DNA of 64,000 bases from Pacificitalea manganoxidans (GCF_002504165.1 NZ_CP021404.1:62001-126000); one strand, 5' to 3'. Positions 20,338 through 29,803 are shown, numbered from the stretch's first letter. Numbers and translations are program-made. The notes: generated by a model from the sequence alone, not told the origin.

Positions 20338-21063
20338 ATGAGCGACTACGTTTTACCCGCTGAGACACGCGACAAGCTGAAACAGGTGTCCACTGCATCC
20401 GTGGCCACTGCGCTGTATAAGCGGGGCCTGCGCAATCAGTTCGTGCAGGGCGTCGTCGCGGTGGAGCGCAAGCCGATCACCATGGTCGGTCAGGCCTTCA
20501 CCCTGCGCTACATCCCGGCCCGCGAGGACCGCAATCCGCTGACCGTGTTCCGCGAGCGTGACCACAAACAGCGTGTCGCCGTGGAAACCTGCCCCGAAGG
20601 GCACGTTCTGGTCATGGATGCGCGGAAAGACAGCCGCGCCGCCACCGCAGGCTCCATCCTTGTCACCCGGCTTGCCCAGCGTGGTGCGGCTGGCGTGGTC
20701 TCCGATGGCGGCGTGCGCGACGCGGTCGGGATCGGCAAACTGGACATGCCCGCCTATTTCGCGTGCTCCTCCGCCCCGACGAACCTGACCCTTCACGAAG
20801 CCATCGACATCAACGTGCCGATTTCCTGCGGCGATGCGCCGGTCTTCCCCGGCGACGTGATGCTGGGCGATGGCGATGGCGTGATGGTCATCCCCGCCCA
20901 TCTGGCCGACGAAATCGCCGAGGAATGCACCGGCATGGAGGCCTATGAGGACTTTGTGCTGGAACAGGTGAACGAAGGCGCGGGCATCATCGGCCTCTAT
21001 CCCGCGACCGATGAACAGAACCTCGAAAAATTCGCCGCATGGCGCAAACGGACAGGACGATAA
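20338..21063 (+). CDS. RraA family protein (HMG aldolase/oxaloacetate decarboxylase-like)
   Basis: A 241-residue RraA-like protein. The core phosphate- and metal-site signature SDGGVRDAVGIGKLDMP is at about residues 122-138, preceded by an HVLVMDARKDSRAATAGSIL segment. Catabolic members cleave 4-hydroxy-4-methyl-2-oxoglutarate or decarboxylate oxaloacetate, and others regulate RNase E. The context of dehydrogenase, tripartite transporter and regulator favours a catabolic lyase for a hydroxy-dicarboxylate-type substrate. The next gene starts one base after its stop, so they form an operon. Confidence 0.87.
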   Translation: MSDYVLPAETRDKLKQVSTASVATALYKRGLRNQFVQGVVAVERKPITMVGQAFTLRYIPAREDRNPLTVFRERDHKQRVAVETCPEGHVLVMDARKDSRAATAGSILVTRLAQRGAAGVVSDGGVRDAVGIGKLDMPAYFACSSAPTNLTLHEAIDINVPISCGDAPVFPGDVMLGDGDGVMVIPAHLADEIAEECTGMEAYEDFVLEQVNEGAGIIGLYPATDEQNLEKFAAWRKRTGR

Positions 21064-21064
21064 C

Positions 21065-22585
21065 ATGACCTTTACCCCCCACGGACACCATCTGATCGGC
21101 GGCAAACAGGTCAGCGGTGAGGAGCGGTTCCGCTCCGCCCCGGCCACCGGTGACGCATTTGAATTCTCGGCAGGCTCGCCGGATCTGGTGGCGCAGGCCT
21201 GCGCCGCCGCCGATGCCGCATTTGCCGGGTTCGCCGCCACCTCGCGCGAGGAGCGCGCCCGCCTGCTCGACACCATCGCCGACGAAATCGACGCCCGTGG
21301 CGCCGAGATCACCGAAATCGGCTGCGCCGAGACCGGCCTGCCCGAAGCACGCCTGCAAGGGGAACGGGGCCGCACCACCGGCCAGTTGCGCCTGTTCGCG
21401 GCCCATATCCGCGACGGCGATTACCTTGACCGCCGCCACGACCCGGCCCTGCCCGAACGGCAGCCGATGCCGCGCCCGGACCTGCGCATGATGCAGCGTC
21501 CCGTGGGGCCGATTGCCGTGTTTGGTGCATCGAACTTCCCGCTCGCCTTTTCGACCGCCGGGGGCGACACCGCCGCCGCGCTGGCCGCGGGCTGTCCGGT
21601 TGTGGTGAAAGGCCACGGCGCGCATCCCGGCACGGGCGAAGTGGTGGGCGATGCCATCGTCGCCGCCTTGGCCAAGCTGGACATGGATGCGGGGATCTTC
21701 AGCCTCGTCCAAGGCGGCAGCCGCGCCGTCGGCGAAGCGCTGGTGACCGATCCGCGCATCAAGGCCGTGGGCTTTACCGGCTCCCTCGGGGGCGGGCGCG
21801 CGCTCTATGATCTTTGTGCCAGGCGGCCGGAGCCGATCCCCTTCTTCGGCGAACTGGGCAGCGTCAATCCGATGTTCGTCCTGCCCAAGGCCGTGGCAAG
21901 CCGTGCTGCCGATCTGGGCGCAGGCTGGGCGGCGAGCCTTGCCATGGGCGTGGGGCAGTTCTGCACCAATCCCGGCATTGCCATCGTCATCGACGGACCC
22001 GACGCGGATGCGTTTGTCGCCGCCGCGACAGAAGGTCTGCGGCAGGTAGCGGCGCAGCCGATGCTGACCGACGGCATGGCCGACGCATACCGCACCGGAG
22101 CCCGCCGCGTGGCCGAAGGCGCCGGAGTGAAATCCCTGCTGACCAGCGCCTGCGAGGGCCGCAGCGCCGCGCCGTATCTCTTCGAGGTTACGGCAGGCGA
22201 CTGGCTGCATAACGAAACCCTGTCCGAAGAGGTCTTTGGCTCACTGGGTCTGGTGATCCGGGTCAGCGACGCGGCGGAAATGCTGCAAGTCGCTCAAAGC
22301 TTCAAAGGTCAGCTGACGGCCACGTTGCAGATGGATGACGGCGACATCGAGCTTGCCCGCGATCTGCTGCCGGTGCTGGAACGCATGGCGGGCCGGGTTC
22401 TGGCCAACGGCTTCCCCACCGGGGTCGAGGTCTGCGACGCAATGGTGCATGGCGGCCCCTACCCGGCGAGCACCAATTTCGGCGCGACCTCTGTCGGCAC
22501 GCTGTCCATCCGCCGGTTCCTGCGCCCCGTGTGCTATCAGAACCTGCCGGAAGCCCTGCTGCCTGCGGATCTGACATCTCTCTGA
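21065..22585 (+). CDS. Aldehyde dehydrogenase (NADP+), alpha-ketoglutarate-semialdehyde type
   Basis: A 506-residue ALDH superfamily enzyme resembling the KGSADH group that oxidises 2,5-dioxopentanoate to 2-oxoglutarate in sugar-acid and hydroxyproline breakdown. It carries the cofactor-site FGASNFPLAFS (about 155), the catalytic glutamate in FFGELGSVNP (about 260) and the catalytic cysteine in GVGQFCTNPG (about 297). The start is ATG at 21065, one base after the RraA stop. Placement between an RraA-like aldolase and a TTT transporter suggests a pathway funnelling an imported acid to central metabolism. Substrate identity is not proven. Confidence 0.9.
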   Translation: MTFTPHGHHLIGGKQVSGEERFRSAPATGDAFEFSAGSPDLVAQACAAADAAFAGFAATSREERARLLDTIADEIDARGAEITEIGCAETGLPEARLQGERGRTTGQLRLFAAHIRDGDYLDRRHDPALPERQPMPRPDLRMMQRPVGPIAVFGASNFPLAFSTAGGDTAAALAAGCPVVVKGHGAHPGTGEVVGDAIVAALAKLDMDAGIFSLVQGGSRAVGEALVTDPRIKAVGFTGSLGGGRALYDLCARRPEPIPFFGELGSVNPMFVLPKAVASRAADLGAGWAASLAMGVGQFCTNPGIAIVIDGPDADAFVAAATEGLRQVAAQPMLTDGMADAYRTGARRVAEGAGVKSLLTSACEGRSAAPYLFEVTAGDWLHNETLSEEVFGSLGLVIRVSDAAEMLQVAQSFKGQLTATLQMDDGDIELARDLLPVLERMAGRVLANGFPTGVEVCDAMVHGGPYPASTNFGATSVGTLSIRRFLRPVCYQNLPEALLPADLTSL

Positions 22586-22605
22586 GCGCAGCCGCGATTT
22601 ACAAC

Positions 22606-22651
22606 CGAACCCCGCCACCGCACCTGTCGCGGCTGGCGGGGTTCGCATTTT
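22606..22651 (+). terminator. Rho-independent terminator after the aldehyde dehydrogenase
   Basis: A perfect 12-bp stem (22606-22617 with 22634-22645) closing a GC-rich loop, followed by CATTTT. It separates the RraA-ALDH operon from the transporter operon. Confidence 0.85.
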
Positions 22652-23157
22652 CGCAGGAATATCAGGGGCTCGGCCCTCAGAACGGCCCAGTTTCGAGGGA
22701 GATCTGAGCCCCCAACCTGACTAGATTTGTATGTAATATGAACAGATGTTGAGCAATATCTGCCATTTTGGTAAATGTTTGCTAAATATTCTGTTGATTT
22801 GTAAAAAGTAATTCAGTAGCCTGATTTTGGTCCTGCGGAGAGGTCGGTCATCGCTGACGGTTCTGGGGACGGACCGATAATATAGGGGAGGGTGTTATCA
22901 GTCGCATCCGGGGCCTGGGCTTGCCTTGCTTCGGAATGCACGCGGACATGACGGGCATTGCCCGGCCTGCCGCCTACGCGCCCGGCTGCTGCCACGGCGC
23001 GCCCGCAAGGCCCGGATCACAAACCCGACTTTGCGCGCCCCCTTTTGAGACGACGAAGACGCCGCTACCGGCGAGCCGCTCGCGGCGTCAGGCCCGAAGG
23101 GTCGTTCTACTTGCCAGGATCATCTGGATGACAACATCTGTAAGGAGGAACAGGTCT
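22652..23157 (+). promoter_or_regulatory. Regulatory region ahead of tctC
   Basis: No gene. Positions 22720-22815 are AT-rich and contain ATTTTGGTAA (22765-22774, the exact complement of the TTACCAAAAT site ahead of the RraA gene) and GAACAGAT (22740-22747). The remainder up to 23140 is GC-rich leader without a recognisable element. A strong AAGGAGGA ribosome-binding site lies at 23142-23149. Confidence 0.55.
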
Positions 23158-24123
23158 ATGTTTTCTAAAGGCTTGAAAAGCACAATCGCGCTGGCACTGG
23201 GTGCCTGCATCATGGGCACCTCGGTGGCCGCTGCGGAATTCCCGACCCGCGACATCCGGCTGATCGTTCCGTGGCCCGCAGGCGGCGGCGCCGATGCGAT
23301 CTCGCGCAAGATCAGCAACATCGCCGAGCAGGAACTGCCGAAGTCCATCTATGTGGAAAACATCGCTGGCGCCGTGACCGCCACCGGCCTGATCCAGATG
23401 ACCAGCTCCCGCCCCGATGGCCACACCGTCGGCGTTCTGACCTATGACAGCGTCATCACCCTGCCGCGCGGCCAGATGGTGCCGGGCTATTCGCTCGACA
23501 ACATGACCCCCATCGCCCGCATCACCAGCGAAGCCGATGCGATCGTCGTGTCGAAGCATTCCGGCATCAACACGTTCGAAGAGCTGGTCGAGAAGGCGAA
23601 AGCCAACCCCGGTCAGGTCCGCGTCGGCGTGGCACCCAAAGGCTCCGGTCCGTATCTGTCCGCCAGCCAACTGGAAAAGCTGCTCGATGTTGATTTCAAC
23701 GTCATCACCTATGCCGGCTCCTCCAGCGCCGAAGCCGAAGCGCTGCTGTCGGGTGAACTCGACGCTGCGATCTCCAGCCTTGGCGACTTCAGCGGCATCA
23801 TCGAATCCGGCGATGCGAAGGGCGTGGTCGAACTGACCTCCGTTCAGAACATGACCTACACCGATGTGCCGACCATCAGCGACAAAGGGTATGACCTGCA
23901 AACCGGCAGCTTCATCATCCTTGCCGCCCCGGCCAACACCCCCGACGAAGCGATCACCACGCTCGAGACCGCGTTCAAAACGGCCTATGACAGCGAGGAA
24001 TTCCAGTCGTGGCTGCAGCAGGTCGGCGTCACCGCTGACTGGCTCGGCTCGGACGAGGTCGTCGATTGGATGGGCGAGCTTCAGGAGAAGACGTTCAGCC
24101 TGATGGACGAGCTGGACCTGTAA
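23158..24123 (+). CDS. tctC: Tripartite tricarboxylate transporter substrate-binding protein (TctC family)
   Basis: A 321-residue periplasmic solute receptor of the TctC/Bug family, which captures carboxylates for the TctAB membrane unit. A cleavable signal peptide (about residues 1-25, ending SVAAA) is followed by IRLIVPWPAGGGADAISRK, the family's ligand loop. Two alpha/beta lobes follow, with GVAPKGSGPYLSASQ between them. The start at 23158 is fixed by AAGGAGGA eight bases upstream; earlier in-frame starts lack a signal peptide. It forms a complete system with the next two genes. The gene symbol reflects family, not a proven tricarboxylate substrate. Confidence 0.95.
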   Translation: MFSKGLKSTIALALGACIMGTSVAAAEFPTRDIRLIVPWPAGGGADAISRKISNIAEQELPKSIYVENIAGAVTATGLIQMTSSRPDGHTVGVLTYDSVITLPRGQMVPGYSLDNMTPIARITSEADAIVVSKHSGINTFEELVEKAKANPGQVRVGVAPKGSGPYLSASQLEKLLDVDFNVITYAGSSSAEAEALLSGELDAAISSLGDFSGIIESGDAKGVVELTSVQNMTYTDVPTISDKGYDLQTGSFIILAAPANTPDEAITTLETAFKTAYDSEEFQSWLQQVGVTADWLGSDEVVDWMGELQEKTFSLMDELDL

Positions 24124-24275
24124 ACCCGAACCTCCCGCATGTTCCCGGTCACGCACCGGGGGCATGGTCCCGCGGGCGCAAGCCCGCGGGCTTAACGGTT
24201 GCAGCGCCGCGCCCCGTGCGGGCCTACTGAGGCCCCGGCACCGCCCTGCCCCATCACACCCAGCTTGCGGAGAAT

Positions 24276-24728
24276 ATGATGCTCATGAACCGGCAACTGT
24301 TATTTCTCTATGTCACCCTTGCAGTGTCTGTCGGATATCTGGTTTCGGCAATGAGCCTCGGCGCGCCGACAGATGGGGGCCGCGTGACGCCCTCGTTCTT
24401 CCCGATCCTCGTGGGCGCCGCCGCAATCGTGTTCTGCGCCGTGCTGATCGTGCAGCAACTCCGCGCCACGCCGGGCCCGGACCGCGCCGCCGAGCCGCCG
24501 CGCTACACCCATCTGTGGATCGTCGCGGCGATCTTCGTCTACATCGCGATCTTCAAGACCGTGGGCTACTTCATCTCCTCCGGTCTCTTCGTCTTTGCGC
24601 TGATCGTGCTGTTTTCCTCCTTCGAGAAGCTGATCCAGAAGGCCCTGATTTCGGTGGTCGTCGTCTTGGCCGGCTATGTCATGTTCCAATACCTGTTCGG
24701 GGTCCGGCTCCCGACACCGTGGGGTTAA
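24276..24728 (+). CDS. tctB: Tripartite tricarboxylate transporter small membrane subunit (TctB family)
   Basis: A 150-residue protein with four predicted membrane helices, the usual size and layout for TctB, the poorly conserved small subunit. The sequence APTDGGRVTPSFFPILVG between helices 1 and 2 is typical of the family. Two adjacent ATG codons (24276 and 24279) follow GGAG; the second has better spacing. It lies 152 bases after tctC and three bases before tctA, so B and A are tightly linked. Confidence 0.92.
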   Translation: MMLMNRQLLFLYVTLAVSVGYLVSAMSLGAPTDGGRVTPSFFPILVGAAAIVFCAVLIVQQLRATPGPDRAAEPPRYTHLWIVAAIFVYIAIFKTVGYFISSGLFVFALIVLFSSFEKLIQKALISVVVVLAGYVMFQYLFGVRLPTPWG

Positions 24729-24731
24729 CCG

Positions 24732-26258
24732 ATGGATTTCATTCTGCTTGTCTTCAGCAGCTTTGCCCTGCTGGCTGATCCGGTCATCCTGACATATGTC
24801 ATTCTGGGCTTTGTGATCGGCACCATTTTCGCCGCGATCCCCGGTCTGACCGCGACGCTGGCGATGGCCCTGCTGCTGCCGCTGACCTATACGCTGAACG
24901 TCGAAACCGCCCTGATGGCCTGTGCCAGCATCTACATGGCGGGTATGTGCGGCGGCTCCATCACGGCCACCACGATCAACATCCCCGGCGCGCCGTCGTC
25001 GATGATGACCGCGCTGGATGGCTATCCGATGCAACAACAGGGCAAGGGCGCTCTTGCACTGGGCCATGCCGCGCTTGGCTCCATGTTCGGTGGGGCGCTC
25101 GGGGCCATCCTGCTGATCGCTCTCGCGCCCTTCGTGGCCGAAGTGTCGCTGCTGGTGAAAACCACGGGTAAGTTCTCGCTGCTCGCATTCGCCATCATCG
25201 TCGTGGTCATCGCCCAGCGGGGCAAGATCGCGCAGGCCGGTCTGGCTGCTTGTATCGGGCTGATGCTGGCCACCGTCGGCCTAGACGCGATGGAGCCGAT
25301 CACCCGCTTTACCTACGGCAACAGCAACCTGACCGCCGGGATCGATCTGATGCCCGTCATCATCGGCACCTTCGCCATTGCCGAAGTGCTGATACAGGCC
25401 TGTTCCAACCGCGACATCAGCGCCGCAGCCGCCGCCGCGGAGAAGGTCAAGATCCGTCGCCGGGATTTCCTGCCGCCGATTTCCGATATCCGCCGCATCG
25501 GTCTGGGCTGCTACATCAAGTCCAGCCTGATCGGCTACTTCGTCGGCACCCTGCCCGGCGCGGGTGGCTCGATGGGGTCGTTTCTGGCCTATACCGAAGC
25601 GATGCGCACCTCGTCCGAGCCGGAGAGCTTCGGCAAGGGCAACCCGCAGGGCATCGCCGCCTCTGAAAGCGCGAATAACGCGGTGTGTGGCGGGGCCATG
25701 GTGCCGATGCTGACCTTCGGCATTCCGGGCGATCCGATCACGGCGATCATGCTGGGTGTTCTGGTGATCAACGGCATCCAGCCGGGGCCGCAGCTTATGT
25801 CAGATCAGGCGGGCCTGATCGCACCGATGCTGGCCGCGCTTCTGTTCAGCGCCGTGGTGCTCATTCCGCTGACGCTGTATCTGATCGGGCCGTATTTCAT
25901 CAAGATCGTGTCGATCCGCAAGGACGTGCTCTATGCGGTGATTTCCCTTCTGGCCGTGGTCGGCAGCTATGTCGCGACCTACTCCACGTTCCAGATGTTC
26001 ATGGCGCTTGGCATGGGGGTTCTGGCCTTCTACCTGCGGCGCAATGGATTGCCGGTCATCACCATGCTGCTGGGCTATATCCTTGGTCCCAACCTTGAAG
26101 AATTCCTGCGGCGGTCGCTGGCCCTGTCGAACGGCAATCCCATGACGTTCTTCACCAATCTTGACAGCCTGTTCTTCATCGTGCTGACGATGGTCTTCGT
26201 CTACTTCCTCGTGATCCGGAAGCCGGCTGAGAAGCCTGTCCGCATCAAGGGCGAGTAA
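24732..26258 (+). CDS. tctA: Tripartite tricarboxylate transporter large membrane subunit (TctA family)
   Basis: A 508-residue inner-membrane carrier with about eleven to twelve helices, the translocating subunit of the TTT system, driven by an ion gradient. Signatures include the loop TATTINIPGAPSSMMTALDG (about residue 75) and its pseudo-repeat VGTLPGAGGSMGSFLAY (about 270), then SANNAVCGGAMVPMLTFGIPG. Three bases separate it from tctB. The neighbouring aldolase and dehydrogenase genes suggest the cargo is the acid they degrade. Confidence 0.96.
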   Translation: MDFILLVFSSFALLADPVILTYVILGFVIGTIFAAIPGLTATLAMALLLPLTYTLNVETALMACASIYMAGMCGGSITATTINIPGAPSSMMTALDGYPMQQQGKGALALGHAALGSMFGGALGAILLIALAPFVAEVSLLVKTTGKFSLLAFAIIVVVIAQRGKIAQAGLAACIGLMLATVGLDAMEPITRFTYGNSNLTAGIDLMPVIIGTFAIAEVLIQACSNRDISAAAAAAEKVKIRRRDFLPPISDIRRIGLGCYIKSSLIGYFVGTLPGAGGSMGSFLAYTEAMRTSSEPESFGKGNPQGIAASESANNAVCGGAMVPMLTFGIPGDPITAIMLGVLVINGIQPGPQLMSDQAGLIAPMLAALLFSAVVLIPLTLYLIGPYFIKIVSIRKDVLYAVISLLAVVGSYVATYSTFQMFMALGMGVLAFYLRRNGLPVITMLLGYILGPNLEEFLRRSLALSNGNPMTFFTNLDSLFFIVLTMVFVYFLVIRKPAEKPVRIKGE

Positions 26259-26304
26259 CAGGCCCCTGCTGGTCCCCGCGCGTCTTCGGGCGGGTGGGGG
26301 CCTG
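26259..26304 (+). terminator. GC-rich hairpin after tctA
   Basis: Arms CAGGCCCC (26259-26266) and GGGGCCTG (26297-26304) enclose an inner GC stem with a TTCG loop. There is no T-run, so it is a weak terminator or mRNA-stabilising structure. Confidence 0.45.
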
Positions 26305-26422
26305 CCGCCCCGGGCATGGCGTTTTGCGGAATTTGGTGCGGCATCATGACCTTGGGTCGTTACAACAGGTCGCCAGTCGCCTATAAGGACCATCCGAAGC
26401 TGGCCACGAAGAACAAAAGGAA

Positions 26423-27130
26423 ATGACCTTGTCAGAGACCCGGCGCCCCTCCTTGGCGGATCAAGTCTACGATCAGTTGCTGGCAAAGATTCTCGACGAG
26501 GAATACCCCGTTCACAGCCGATTGCCCGCCGAAGAGGTGCTGGCCCAAAGTTTCGGCGTGTCCCGTCCCATTGTCCGCACGGCCCTGTCGCGGCTCCGCG
26601 ACGACGGCATCGTGCAATCGCGCCGAGGCTCCGGCAGCTATGTTCTGCGCCGCCCCGACCGGCAGCTTATCAGCTTTGTGCCGCTGGAATCGCTTTCGGA
26701 TGTTCAGCGCTGCTATGAATTTCGAATCGATGTCGAAGGCGCGGCTGCCGCTTGGGCCGCACGCCGCCGCGACAATGACGACCTTGCCGCGATGGAGAAC
26801 GCGTTCACCGTTCTCGAAGAGGCCTATCAGCAAAATGCGCTTGGCGTCGAAGCGGACCAGATGTTCCACCTTGCCGTGGCGCGGGCGTCCAAGAACCCGT
26901 TTTTCTCGTCCGTGCTGGCCTCTCTGGGGCAGCAGATCGCCTTCGGGGTGAAGCTGTCGCGCTCCCTGACCATGCTGGACGTGCCGGTGCGACAGGATCT
27001 GGTTCTGGCGGAACATCGCGCCGTGCTGGAGGCCATCACCCTCAAGCAGCCAGAGGTCGCGGGCGCGTCGATGCGCCATCACATCACCGCCGCCAAGGAC
27101 CGGATGTTCGTCGGAACGCAGGAGTCGTAG
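26423..27130 (+). CDS. GntR family transcriptional regulator (FadR/FCD subfamily)
   Basis: A 235-residue regulator. Residues 10-75 form the winged helix of GntR proteins (LADQVYDQLLAKILDEEYPV, RLPAEEVLAQSFGVSRPIVR, RRGSGSYV). Residues 95-225 form an all-helical FCD ligand domain with the metal-site residues in YEFRIDVEGAAA, DQMFHLAVARASKNPFF, EHRAVL and MRHHI. Members sense carboxylates or sugar acids and usually repress the adjacent catabolic operon. The location just after tctCBA makes it the likely regulator of this island. AAAGGA precedes the ATG. Confidence 0.93.
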   Translation: MTLSETRRPSLADQVYDQLLAKILDEEYPVHSRLPAEEVLAQSFGVSRPIVRTALSRLRDDGIVQSRRGSGSYVLRRPDRQLISFVPLESLSDVQRCYEFRIDVEGAAAAWAARRRDNDDLAAMENAFTVLEEAYQQNALGVEADQMFHLAVARASKNPFFSSVLASLGQQIAFGVKLSRSLTMLDVPVRQDLVLAEHRAVLEAITLKQPEVAGASMRHHITAAKDRMFVGTQES

Positions 27131-27284
27131 CGCCCTCTGCCGCCGCACGGCGCGCCTGAAACCACCCATAAACAATCCCGTCTACACCCTCGGGCCGCTC
27201 AATTGTCCGGCCCGCTCCGCAATCCTGCCTGATTTCGGCTTCACAACAGTGACCAAGATCGAGAGCTATTGTTGAGGAGTGAGT

Positions 27285-28187
27285 ATGGACCGCCTGACCG
27301 AGATGGAAGCCTTTGCCACCGTGGTGGACCAAGGCGGCTTCACCGATGCGGCCAAGAAAATGGGGATTTCCAAATCCGCCGTATCCAAACATGTCTCCTC
27401 GCTCGAAGCACGGCTTGGGGCGCGGCTACTCAACCGCACCACGCGGCGGGTCTCGCCCACCGAAATCGGGCTTGTCTATTATGACCGCGCAAGGCGGGTT
27501 CTGAACGACGCGGGCGAGGCCGACGCCATCGTCACCTCCATGCAATCCGCGCCTTCGGGGCTGCTGCGTATCTCGGTCGCGACGGATTTCGGGGTCAACC
27601 ACCTGTCGCCGGTGCTGGGGGATTTTCTACAGGAATTCCCGGACATTACGGTCAACATGGTGCTGAACAACCGCTTTGTTGAACTGATCTCCGAAGGGTT
27701 CGATATGGCGATCCGCATCGGGGAGCTGGAGGACAGCACCCTGCGGGCGCGCAAGCTGACCGAAACCACCAGACGGATGATCGCCTCGCCGGACTATTTC
27801 CGCCGCTATGGCAGGCCCACCCGGATCGACGATCTGAACGAGCACAAGCTGCTGCATTATTCCAACCAGTCCTCCGGCAATGTCTGGAAGCTGACCGCGC
27901 CCTCTGGCGAAAAACGGCAGATCCGCACCGCGGGCTGGCTTACCGTCAATGACGGGCAGAGCCTGCTCAACGCCGCGATTTCGGGGCTGGGCATCGCCTA
28001 TCTGCCCAGCTTCCTTTATGGCAGCGCGCTGAAAAAAGGCTTGGTCGAGGAAGCGATCCCCGACCTGCCGGTGGAGCCGCTGGGCATCTACGCCGTCTAC
28101 CCGCCGGGGCGGTTCACTCAGCCCAAGGTGCGCGCTTTCATCGACTTCCTCGTCGAAAGCTTCGCGGAGAAAGACCTGCTTTGGTAG
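27285..28187 (+). CDS. LysR family transcriptional regulator
   Basis: A 300-residue LysR-type regulator. The N-terminal helix-turn-helix (residues 1-60, AFATVVDQGGFTDAAKKMGI and SKSAVSKHVSSLEARLGARL) and the periplasmic-binding-like effector domain (about 90-295, VATDFGVNHLSPVLGDFL) are clear. It resembles the AaeR/DsdC-like subgroup that has a TTRRVSPTE linker. The ATG at 27285 has GAGGAG five bases upstream; the GTG at 27279 is part of that element. It may control the preceding island or an unlinked target. Confidence 0.93.
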   Translation: MDRLTEMEAFATVVDQGGFTDAAKKMGISKSAVSKHVSSLEARLGARLLNRTTRRVSPTEIGLVYYDRARRVLNDAGEADAIVTSMQSAPSGLLRISVATDFGVNHLSPVLGDFLQEFPDITVNMVLNNRFVELISEGFDMAIRIGELEDSTLRARKLTETTRRMIASPDYFRRYGRPTRIDDLNEHKLLHYSNQSSGNVWKLTAPSGEKRQIRTAGWLTVNDGQSLLNAAISGLGIAYLPSFLYGSALKKGLVEEAIPDLPVEPLGIYAVYPPGRFTQPKVRAFIDFLVESFAEKDLLW

Positions 28188-28238
28188 CGCCTGCGCACGC
28201 GCCGCATTTGCCTGAGCAGCACCGCCAAGACCCCTGAT

Positions 28239-28275
28239 CCCAGCGCCCCGCCCATTGGCGGGCTGCGCTGGTTTT
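28239..28275 (+). terminator. Terminator between the LysR gene and dapE
   Basis: A long hairpin (outer arms CCAGCG/CGCTGG, inner arms CGCCC/GGGCG) followed on the plus strand by GTTTTAG. It ends the LysR transcript and, read in reverse, lies at the dapE stop codon. Confidence 0.7.
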
Positions 28276-29425
28276 AGCTGAAATAGTCCTTCAGGATGCG
28301 GGCATAGACCGATTTCAGGGCCGGGATCTGATCCACCGGGACGCGTTCGTCCACCTGATGCATCGATTTCCCGACAAGCCCGAATTCCACCACCGGGCAG
28401 TGATCCTTGACGAAGCGCGCGTCCGACGTGCCGCCCGATGTCGACAACACCGGCGCCCGGCCTGTCACAGCCCGGACCGCGCCCGCGACGAGATCGGACA
28501 GCGCGCCGGGCGGCGTCAGAAACGCCTCGCCGGACAGCCGGGTTTCGACAGCGATCTCGACCCCGGTGTCAGCGGCGATCTCGGCGGCAGCCGTTTCCAT
28601 CCACGCCGTAAGCGACGCGCCGCTGTGCAGATCGTTGAACCGCACGTTCATCACGGCCTGGCAACTGGCCGGGACGACATTCGTCGCCGGATTGCCGATA
28701 TCGATGGTCGTGACCTGCAAGGTGGAGGGATCGAAATGGTCGGTGCCCTCATCCAGCGGCGCGGCGGTCAGCCGGTGCAGCAGCGACACCATCGCATGGG
28801 CCGGGTTTCGTGCCCGGTGCGGATAGGCGACATGACCCTGCACGCCCGTCGCCGTGAAGAACCCGCTGATCGAGCCGCGGCGCCCGATCTTCATCATGTC
28901 GCCCAGATCCTCGGGGCAGGTTGGCTCCCCCACCAGACAGGCGCTCATTGCCTCGCCTTCAGCCGCCATCCAATCGAGCAACGCCACGGTGCCATCGCGG
29001 GCCGGGCCCTCTTCGTCCCCGGTGATCGCCAGAATGATCGCGCCATCGGGGGGCGTGTCGCGCACAAAATCGACAGCGGCGGCGGCAAAGGCCGCAACGC
29101 CGGATTTCATGTCTGTCGCGCCGCGGCCCCACAGCATCCCGTCACGGATCTCCGCGCCGAAAGGATCGACAGTCCACGCCGCCGCATCGCCCACCGGCAC
29201 CACATCCGTATGCCCGTTGAAGCCGAAACTGCGCGCGTGGCCCTTTGCGCCCCAGCGGGCAAACAGGTTCGGCGTGCCGTTGCGATCAACGCGGGTGCAG
29301 GTGAACCCCGCGTCGGTCAGCATCTGCTCCAGCAGTTGCAACGCGCCGCCCTCCTCCGGCGTGACGGAGGCACAGCGCACCAAAGCGGCGGTCAGGGCAA
29401 CGGGGTCGACGGGCTCATGCGACAT
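28274..29425 (-). CDS. dapE: Succinyl-diaminopimelate desuccinylase
   Basis: Hydrolyses N-succinyl-LL-diaminopimelate to LL-DAP and succinate in lysine and peptidoglycan precursor synthesis; partner of dapD at 5.2 kb. The 383-residue protein is a di-zinc M20 peptidase family member with [14 protein letters not shown] (zinc His/Asp), [12 protein letters not shown] (bridging Asp), [13 protein letters not shown] (catalytic Glu) and a late [22 protein letters not shown] precedes the ATG. Fifteen bases separate it from the small gene upstream on the same strand. Confidence 0.97.
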   Translation of the reverse strand: MSHEPVDPVALTAALVRCASVTPEEGGALQLLEQMLTDAGFTCTRVDRNGTPNLFARWGAKGHARSFGFNGHTDVVPVGDAAAWTVDPFGAEIRDGMLWGRGATDMKSGVAAFAAAAVDFVRDTPPDGAIILAITGDEEGPARDGTVALLDWMAAEGEAMSACLVGEPTCPEDLGDMMKIGRRGSISGFFTATGVQGHVAYPHRARNPAHAMVSLLHRLTAAPLDEGTDHFDPSTLQVTTIDIGNPATNVVPASCQAVMNVRFNDLHSGASLTAWMETAAAEIAADTGVEIAVETRLSGEAFLTPPGALSDLVAGAVRAVTGRAPVLSTSGGTSDARFVKDHCPVVEFGLVGKSMHQVDERVPVDQIPALKSVYARILKDYFS

Positions 29426-29440
29426 GGGGGTCCTTTCGGG

Positions 29441-29803
29441 TCAGGCGTCATCCTCGGCCAGAAACGCGTCGCGCTCCTTGGCGGCAAAGAACGGCGTCAT
29501 CTCTGCCACGATGACCGAATTCTCGTCCATCGCCTGCTGCATCAGCGCGCGTTCCTCGTCTGAAATCTCGTGCCCCATCTGCTCCCGCTCCGACAGGGTG
29601 CCGTAGCCGGTCACGTCCAGCGGGGCCATATCGGCCTGCTTCAGAATGGCGACGGTTTCGCGCACGGCTTCGGCCTCGTCCCGCCCCGACGCAAAGCAGA
29701 GCAGCCCAGCGCCGATGGCGTTCTTGGGCAAACCATCGCCGGATTTGCGGCCCAGCTCCACCAACAGGGTAAAGACATCAGGGGCGGATTTCTTCGAGGG
29801 CAT
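29441..29803 (-). CDS. Conserved hypothetical protein upstream of dapE
   Basis: A 120-residue acidic soluble protein without membrane segments or a signal. It includes an N-terminal lysine-rich start (MPSKKSAPDVF), a central CFASGRDEAEAVRETVAILK and an acidic C-terminus. No family was recognised. The start at 29803 has CAGGAG eight bases upstream; the upstream extension to 29884 is proline-rich and unlikely. Close linkage (15 bases) to dapE suggests cotranscription. Confidence 0.75.
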   Translation of the reverse strand: MPSKKSAPDVFTLLVELGRKSGDGLPKNAIGAGLLCFASGRDEAEAVRETVAILKQADMAPLDVTGYGTLSEREQMGHEISDEERALMQQAMDENSVIVAEMTPFFAAKERDAFLAEDDA

